From Pseudomonas sp. S09G 359 (GTDB lineage Bacteria; Pseudomonadota; Gammaproteobacteria; Pseudomonadales; Pseudomonadaceae), in assembly GCF_002843605.1 (NCBI RefSeq), contig NZ_CP025263.1, positions 5,237,501-5,301,500 on the forward strand: 64,000 bases of DNA, written 5' to 3'. Under the pieces are notes generated by a model. That model was not told the DNA's origin, ran no database searches, and saw only the letters and a program-made list of their open reading frames with translations. The translations under genes and the position numbers were made by a program. Shown one piece after another: positions 59,101-64,000 of the stretch (the first letter of the stretch is position 1; every line of letters begins with the position of its first letter).

Positions 59101-59859
59101 ATGCCCCGTAAAATCGCACTCATCACCGGCGCCAGCCGCGGCCTCGGTAAAAGCGCCGCACTGCACCTGGCGGCGCAAGGCGTCGATATCATTGGCACTT
59201 ACCACAGCGCAGCGGGTGAAGCCCAAGCGGTGGTGGCGCAGGTCGAAGCCCTGGGTGGCCGCGCCGCCATGCTGCAGTTGGATGTGAGCCAGAGCGCGAC
59301 ATTCAATGACTTTGTGAGCCAGGTCGGCAGTGTGCTCAAGGAAGTTTTCGCACAGGACCACTTCAACTTTCTAATCAATAACGCCGGCATTGGCGTGCAC
59401 GCCAGCTTCGAAGAAACCACCGAAGCACAGTTCGACCAACTGGTGGCGATCCAATTCAAGGGTCCATTCTTCCTGACGCAGAAGCTGTTGCCGCTGATCG
59501 GCGACGGGGGTCGCATCGTCAATATTTCCAGCGGCCTGGCGCGCTTCAGCCTGCCTGGCTACGCCGCCTACGCAGCGATGAAAGGCGCGATGGAAGTGCT
59601 GACCCGCTACCAGGCCAAAGAGCTAGGTGGGCGCGGCATCACCGTCAACATCCTCGCCCCCGGCGCGATTGAAACTGACTTCGGCGGCGGCGCCGTGCGC
59701 GACAATGCCAACCTCAACAGCATGGTCGCCAACAACACCGCCCTGGGCCGGGCCGGCTTACCGGATGATATCGGCGGGGCTATTTCGACATTGCTGGCCG
59801 ACGGCAGCAACTGGATCACCGGGCAACGCATCGAGGCCTCGGGCGGCATGTTTCTGTAG
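59101..59859 (+). CDS. short-chain dehydrogenase/reductase
   Basis: A 252-residue classical SDR. The cofactor motif is ITGASRGLGKSAAL, NNAG is present (FLINNAGIGVHASF), and the catalytic Ser-Tyr-Lys is in NISSGLARFSLPGYAAYAAMKGA. GAIETDF follows. The substrate is unknown. Its last 102 bases are overlapped antisense by the frame of the PACE gene. Confidence 0.93.
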   Translation: MPRKIALITGASRGLGKSAALHLAAQGVDIIGTYHSAAGEAQAVVAQVEALGGRAAMLQLDVSQSATFNDFVSQVGSVLKEVFAQDHFNFLINNAGIGVHASFEETTEAQFDQLVAIQFKGPFFLTQKLLPLIGDGGRIVNISSGLARFSLPGYAAYAAMKGAMEVLTRYQAKELGGRGITVNILAPGAIETDFGGGAVRDNANLNSMVANNTALGRAGLPDDIGGAISTLLADGSNWITGQRIEASGGMFL

Positions 59860-60270
59860 GAATTTGTCGCGCAGCACGTCATACCCCCAGTGATACACGT
59901 AGGTGTACGGCAGGAAAAACAGCAGTACACCGATATCGAGGATAAACGCCTGCACCAGGCTGATATTCAGCCACGCAGCAATCAACGGCACGGCGACAAT
60001 AATCAGCCCGCCCTCGAACATCAGCGCATGCAGCACCCGCGTCCAAGCGTTGTTGGCCAATTGCAGGCGCGCCTTGAGGCGGTCGAACAGGCCGTTGAAA
60101 ATCACGTTCCAGGTCAGCGCCATCAGGCTCAGCGCCAGGGTCACCATGCCCATTTCCAGGGCCGGTTTGTCCATGATCCACGCCAGCAACGGGGTACAGA
60201 TCAGTAACGCCAGCGCCTCGAAACCAATGGCCTGGCAAACGCGTTCAGTAATCGACTTGGTGGGGTTCAT
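59758..60270 (-). CDS. PACE-family efflux transporter with run-on C-terminus
   Basis: A 170-residue protein of which residues 1-138 form the usual four-helix PACE (bacterial transmembrane pair) module. TWNVIFNGLFDRLKARL, LHALMFEGGLIIVAVPLI and FFLPYTYVYHWGYDVLRDKF are diagnostic. The family exports chlorhexidine and other biocides. A further ~32 residues (QKHAARGLDALPGDPVAAVG...) are simply antisense to the convergent SDR, since no stop intervenes. This suggests a deletion or insertion brought the two genes together and removed the original stop. It is divergent from a LysR gene. Confidence 0.88.
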   Translation of the reverse strand: MNPTKSITERVCQAIGFEALALLICTPLLAWIMDKPALEMGMVTLALSLMALTWNVIFNGLFDRLKARLQLANNAWTRVLHALMFEGGLIIVAVPLIAAWLNISLVQAFILDIGVLLFFLPYTYVYHWGYDVLRDKFLQKHAARGLDALPGDPVAAVGQQCRNSPADIIR

Positions 60271-60358
60271 GAACCGGCTCCGTGAGTGACGATGGTTGCC
60301 ATCATTACCCTACGGATCGATACTTCATAACTAATAACCATCGACCAAGGCGATAGTC

Positions 60359-61213
60359 ATGGCTTCTCACGAAGTGCTCCAGGCGTTTGTCCAGGCGGCT
60401 ACCCAAGGCTCGTTTTCAGCGGCCGCGCGCAAGTTGGGCAAAAGCCAATCCACGGTCAGCGCCGCTGTTGCGAGCCTGGAGATTGATCTCGATGTGGTGC
60501 TGTTTGACCGCAGCAGCCGCAAGCCGACACTCACTCCAGCAGGCCATGTGTTGCTGCAACGCGCCGAGCAGGTGCTGGAGGCCAGCAGCCGCCTGGAGCT
60601 GGCGGCGAGCCAGTTGGCGCAAGGGTTGGAGCCAAAAGTCACGATTGCCATGTCCGATACCTACCAGTCGGAGCGTTTCGAACTCGCCCTCAAAGCTTTT
60701 GAGCAGCGCTACCCGGACCTGGAGCTGGAGTGGTTGATCGCCGAGTGCGAAGACCTGATCGCCCTGGTGCAAAGCGGTCGCGCGCATATGGCGTTTATCG
60801 AAGCCCAAAACGTTTACCCGCCCGACCTGAGCCGTGCGCCCGTGGAGGAACGCACGGAAATCGCGCTGTTCGTCGCCCCCAGCCATCCGTTGGCGCACCT
60901 GCAGCACATCGACACGCAAACCTTGCAGCAACATCGCGAACTGCGCTTGGCGACCATCATCAACCCGAATGAAACACGGCCCATGGGCCGTGTGTGGTCG
61001 GCGCCGAGCTTTTTGATGCTGATGGAAATGGCCCAGCTCGGTTTCGGCTGGGCCGAACTGCCGCGCTGGCTGGTGGAACGCTTTGGCAACGCCGGGCTGG
61101 TTGAACTCAGCGTGCTCAGTTGGCCACGCTCGGTGGCGGTGGATGTACTGTGGTCGCGCCAACGCCCACCGGGGCCGGCGGGGAGCTGGATGTTGAGCCA
61201 GATGCTTGAGTGA
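60359..61213 (+). CDS. LysR-family regulator divergent from the PACE gene
   Basis: A 284-residue LysR protein. The HTH is LQAFVQAATQGSFSAAARKL and KSQSTVSAAVASLEIDLDVV; the effector domain is VTIAMSDTYQSERFELALKA. PACE genes are commonly paired with a divergent LysR regulator, so control of that gene is likely. The stop codon abuts the stop of the next, convergent LysR (shared TGATCA). Confidence 0.92.
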   Translation: MASHEVLQAFVQAATQGSFSAAARKLGKSQSTVSAAVASLEIDLDVVLFDRSSRKPTLTPAGHVLLQRAEQVLEASSRLELAASQLAQGLEPKVTIAMSDTYQSERFELALKAFEQRYPDLELEWLIAECEDLIALVQSGRAHMAFIEAQNVYPPDLSRAPVEERTEIALFVAPSHPLAHLQHIDTQTLQQHRELRLATIINPNETRPMGRVWSAPSFLMLMEMAQLGFGWAELPRWLVERFGNAGLVELSVLSWPRSVAVDVLWSRQRPPGPAGSWMLSQMLE

Positions 61214-62056
61214 TCAAGTCACCGCACTCTGCGGCGGGCGGTTGTTTTGGAAGTACTCGTGCAAGGCGCGTAATGCGGGCAGCTCCAGGGCTTGTGCGGC
61301 AAAGCACAGACCAACCCGGCGCGTTGGCGCCGGCAGGTGCCATTCGCGAATCACCACCCCGGCGCGCTCGGCCGCCAGCGACTGCGGCAACATCGCCACG
61401 CCCACGCCGGCCGCCACCATATGCAGGGCCTGGGTCAACGACCCGGCATGCCCGGCGACGGCTTGCGGCGAGCGGCCATACAGCGCCATCAGGCGTTGGT
61501 GGGAATCGTGTTGCGGGCAGGTAATCCAGTCTTCAATCGGCGCCCAGGCCGGCTCCTTTGCGCCAAGCGCCATGGGATGCGCCGCGGGCAAGGCCATCAC
61601 GTAGGACTCTTCCCAAAGCGGCAGGAAGAGTTCGTCCTCGCAGCACATTTCCTCCACGGCCAGGCGCCCGTCTCCCTCGCAGCCTTCCTGCAAGGTCAGC
61701 AGCAAACCGGGTAAACCTTCATGGGCCATGCGTAGGAAGGTTTCTATCTGGCTGTCAGCAATATCGCCCTCCACACCCAGCTCCAGGGCAATGCGGTTTT
61801 CGCGCCCGCGAAACAGCCGGCTCAGGGCATCCGCCTCGGCCACCATGCGCCGCGCGTGGGGGTACAACACCCGCGCTTCGTCGCTGACGTCCACACCGCG
61901 CGGCTGGCGCACGAACAGCGCCACGCCGAGTTCGTCTTCCAGCTGCTTGATGGTCACCGACAAGGTCGGCTGGCTGATAAACAAACGTTGCGCGGCGGCG
62001 GTGATGTTGCGCTCTTCAAACACCGCGAGAAACGCCTTGAGGTGACGCACATCCAT
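61214..62056 (-). CDS. LysR-family regulator divergent from an SDR gene
   Basis: A 280-residue LysR protein. The HTH is LKAFLAVFEERNITAAAQRL and ISQPTLSVTIKQLEDELGVA; the effector domain has LELGVEGDIADSQIETFLRM. The gap to the divergent SDR (62057-62167) presumably holds the operator; no clear palindrome is assigned. Confidence 0.92.
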   Translation of the reverse strand: MDVRHLKAFLAVFEERNITAAAQRLFISQPTLSVTIKQLEDELGVALFVRQPRGVDVSDEARVLYPHARRMVAEADALSRLFRGRENRIALELGVEGDIADSQIETFLRMAHEGLPGLLLTLQEGCEGDGRLAVEEMCCEDELFLPLWEESYVMALPAAHPMALGAKEPAWAPIEDWITCPQHDSHQRLMALYGRSPQAVAGHAGSLTQALHMVAAGVGVAMLPQSLAAERAGVVIREWHLPAPTRRVGLCFAAQALELPALRALHEYFQNNRPPQSAVT

Positions 62057-62167
62057 AGCTTAATCCGATGGCAGATAGAGGAATAAGGCATTTTTCAGCC
62101 AATACGGCGATAAATATACTGCGGACACGATTGAGTTATCGGTTTTTCTTATTTCAGGAGTTCCCGC

Positions 62168-62893
62168 ATGAGCAAGCCATTGATCATCATCACCGGTGCC
62201 AGTTCCGGTATTGGCGAAACCACCGCCCGCCGGCTGTCCGCCGCCGGCCACCCGTTGTTGCTGCTGGCACGACGCATTGATCGCTTGAATGACCTGGCAC
62301 TGCCGAACACCTTGAACCGTGGCGTCGACATCACCGACCGCGCTGCCCTGGTCGCGGCCGTACAGGAAGCCGAAGCACAATTTGGCCCCGCCGATGCACT
62401 GATCAACAACGCCGGTGTGATGCTGCTGGGCGCCGTCAGCGAGCAGGACCCGGCGCAATGGGAGCAGATGCTCGACGTGAACGTGAAGGGCCTGCTCAAT
62501 GGTATCCACGCAGTGGCCGGTAGCATGGTCGCGCGCCGGGGCGGTACGATCATCAACGTCAGCTCGGTGGCCGGGCGCAAGACGTTCCCCAATCACGTGG
62601 CCTACGTAGGCACCAAGTTCGCCGTGCATGGGATTTCGGAAAACCTGCGCGAGGAATTGTCGCCAAGCAATGTACGCGTCATCACCATCGCCCCCGGTGC
62701 GGTGGAAACTGAACTGCTCAGCCACACCACCGACGAGGCGATCAAAACCGGTTACCAGGCCTGGAAGCAAGACATGGGCGGCACGGTGCTGAGCGCGGAT
62801 GACGTGGCCTCGGCGATTGCCTACGCCTACCAGCAGCCACAGCATGTGTGTATTCGCGAGATCGTGTTGGCGGCGACGCGGCAGCAGCCTTAA
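62168..62893 (+). CDS. short-chain dehydrogenase/reductase (YdfG-like)
   Basis: A 241-residue SDR. IITGASSGIGETTARRL is the cofactor site, LINNAGVMLLG and the catalytic INVSSVAGRKTFPNHVAYVG / TKFAVHG are intact, and IAPGAVETEL follows. It resembles the YdfG/serine-3-dehydrogenase-like group; the substrate is uncertain. The ribosome site TTCAGGAG lies before the ATG. It is followed by a REPIN. Confidence 0.93.
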   Translation: MSKPLIIITGASSGIGETTARRLSAAGHPLLLLARRIDRLNDLALPNTLNRGVDITDRAALVAAVQEAEAQFGPADALINNAGVMLLGAVSEQDPAQWEQMLDVNVKGLLNGIHAVAGSMVARRGGTIINVSSVAGRKTFPNHVAYVGTKFAVHGISENLREELSPSNVRVITIAPGAVETELLSHTTDEAIKTGYQAWKQDMGGTVLSADDVASAIAYAYQQPQHVCIREIVLAATRQQP

Positions 62894-62934
62894 CACCGTT
62901 TAAATGCGTAATGGAGAGCGACTGGCACATTACC

Positions 62935-63066
62935 TGTGGCGAGCGGGCTTGCCCGCGTTGGGCTGCGCAGCAGCCCCAGTAAAGGCACCGAGTTTTTTCC
63001 TGGAAGAACTCAGCGTCTGGTTTTGGGGCTGCTTCGCAGCCCAACGCGGGCAAGCCCGCTCGCCAC
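62935..63066. repeat. REPIN of the GTGGCGAGCGGGC family
   Basis: The arms TGTGGCGAGCGGGCTTGCCC and GGGCAAGCCCGCTCGCCACG include GTTGGGCTGCGCAGCAGCCC on the left and GCTTCGCAGCCCAACGCG on the right. It lies between convergent genes. Confidence 0.92.
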
Positions 63067-63078
63067 GACAGCCAGGGC

Positions 63079-64000
63079 CTAATCGAGTTGGGCCAGTCGC
63101 TTCTCCAGGAAGCGTTTTTCCGGGGCTTGCTGGGTCAGTGACAGGGCTTTTTCGTAGGCCTCACGGGCTTCTTCCACCCGCCCCAACTGCCGGCAAAACT
63201 CCCCCCGTGCCGAATGCGCCAGGTGGTAGTCCAGCAACTCGCCCCGCGCCAGAATCTCCTCGACCCGTTGCAACCCTGCCAAGGGCCCATCGCGCATGGC
63301 CAGCGCCACGGCGCGGTTCAACTCGATCACCGGCGATGGCACTTGCCTGAGCAACACCTCGTAGAGCCCGACTATCTGCGCCCAATCCGTCGCCCCCGCG
63401 CTGGGCGCTTCGGCGTGTACCGCCGCAATCGCCGCCTGCAGGCAATAGGGGCCAAAACGCCCGGTGGTCAGCGCCTGCTCCACCAGCGTGCAGCCTTCAG
63501 CAATCAAGGACGCATCCCACAGCGAACGGTCCTGTTCATCCAACAGCACCAGTTCGCCGCCAGCCGAAGTCCGCGCCGCACGGCGGGCTTCATGCAACAG
63601 CATCAGCGCCAGCAACCCGAGCACTTCCGGCTCCGGCAGCAAGGCCATCAGCAAACGGCCAAGGCGAATGGCTTCCCGGGTCAAGTCATCCCGCGTGAGG
63701 TCGGTGCCCATGGACGCCGAATAGCCCTCGTTGAACACCAGGTAAACCACCTGCAACACGCTGTCGAGGCGCTCGGGCAACTCGGCCAGGGACGGCACCT
63801 GATAAGGGATTTTCGCCTCGCGGATCTTGCCCTTGGCCCGCACGATACGCTGCGCAATGGTGGTGGGCGTGGCCAGAAAGGCGCGGGCGATTTCCTCGGT
63901 GGTGAGGTCGCAGATCTCACGCAAGGTCAGCGCCGCCTGAGCGTCGGGCGCCAGCGCCGGGTGGCAGCAGGTGAAGATCAGGCGCAGGCGGTCGTCTTCC
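63079..64000 (-). CDS. ECF42-type RNA polymerase sigma factor, 5' part outside window
   Basis: The frame is open to the window edge, so only the carboxyl ~306 residues are visible. They start within DDRLRLIFTCCHPALAPDAQ (sigma2/4 linker), then the sigma4 HTH LREICDLTTEEIARAFLATP / TIAQRIVRAKGKIR. The long SnoaL-free carboxyl extension with TPR-like repeats (GLYEVLLRQVPSPVIELNRA, ARGEFCRQLGRVEEAREAYE) characterises ECF42. Such factors usually accompany a YCII/DGPF protein, expected beyond the edge. The partial frame has an internal TTG at 63924 that is not the true start. Confidence 0.9.
   Translation of the reverse strand, partial: EDDRLRLIFTCCHPALAPDAQAALTLREICDLTTEEIARAFLATPTTIAQRIVRAKGKIREAKIPYQVPSLAELPERLDSVLQVVYLVFNEGYSASMGTDLTRDDLTREAIRLGRLLMALLPEPEVLGLLALMLLHEARRAARTSAGGELVLLDEQDRSLWDASLIAEGCTLVEQALTTGRFGPYCLQAAIAAVHAEAPSAGATDWAQIVGLYEVLLRQVPSPVIELNRAVALAMRDGPLAGLQRVEEILARGELLDYHLAHSARGEFCRQLGRVEEAREAYEKALSLTQQAPEKRFLEKRLAQLD

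Noticed and set aside
63922..63924. TTG as the start of the sigma factor
   Set aside because: The frame continues to the window edge with typical sigma2/4-linker sequence (RLRLIFTCCHPAL), so the true start is outside.

Overview
The window is a chromosomal segment of a Pseudomonas of the P. fluorescens group. Three things point there: the gene order tRNA-Arg / tRNA-Ser / rsmA / lysC / alaS next to the arginine succinyltransferase (aru) and arginine uptake (aot) operons; an AraC-type ArgR, which is the Pseudomonas form of that regulator; and many REP doublets (REPINs) of at least three sequence families. All calls come from reading the sequence and recalled family knowledge; no database search was run.

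Layout. 1-0.7 kb: two tRNA-Arg(ACG), tRNA-Ser(GCT) and rsmA/csrA, all on the minus strand. 0.8-6.0 kb: lysC, alaS and a threonine aldolase (minus). 6.1-6.9 kb: an FMN riboswitch driving a type II lumazine synthase (ribH2, plus). 6.9-8.05 kb: a six-copy tandem array whose unit is the whole ribH2/astE intergenic region. 8.0-15.9 kb: aruC-aruF-aruG-astD-astB-orf-astE (minus), degrading arginine to glutamate and succinate. 16.2-21.2 kb: a 1664-codon toxin-like leucine-rich-repeat protein, inserted between aruC and argR on the opposite strand. 21.2-26.5 kb: argR and the arginine/ornithine ABC transporter aotJQMOP (minus), with ArgR-type half-sites upstream of aotJ and aruC. 27.3-29.2 kb: acsA. 29.6-31.7 kb: a small secreted DUF2790 protein and nrdB, which has no nrdA beside it.

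31.8-37 kb looks accessory: a BRO-N protein, a McrA-like HNH endonuclease, a HAD phosphatase, a VapBC pair, an unrecognised protein with a zinc-ribbon-like cluster, and a small HTH protein behind a perfect LexA box. 37-46 kb holds a degenerate amidase-like protein, a metallo-beta-lactamase-fold hydrolase divergent from its probable TetR repressor, a MASE2-GGDEF diguanylate cyclase, a cytosolic PAS-PAS chemoreceptor, a DUF1003 protein, and a LysR divergent from a glutaminase-like/ABM pair. 46-54 kb holds a periplasmic glycerophosphodiesterase, an AraC regulator without a normal start codon, a fatty-acid hydroxylase-type protein, a PepSY protein, a transmembrane chemoreceptor, a CorA/ZntB transporter and a PiT phosphate transporter. 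54-57 kb is the 5-oxoprolinase operon pxpABC with a divergent LysR. 58-63 kb alternates LysR regulators with two short-chain dehydrogenases and a PACE efflux protein. The window ends inside an ECF42-type sigma factor gene.

The arginine genes form one physiological unit: aot imports arginine/ornithine, aru degrades it, and ArgR probably controls both. The most unusual items are the ribH2/astE tandem array, the duplicated-LRR toxin-like gene inside the arginine locus, the BRO/HNH/zinc-ribbon accessory cluster, and several gene-end oddities (an ATA start, and a membrane protein reading into its convergent neighbour).
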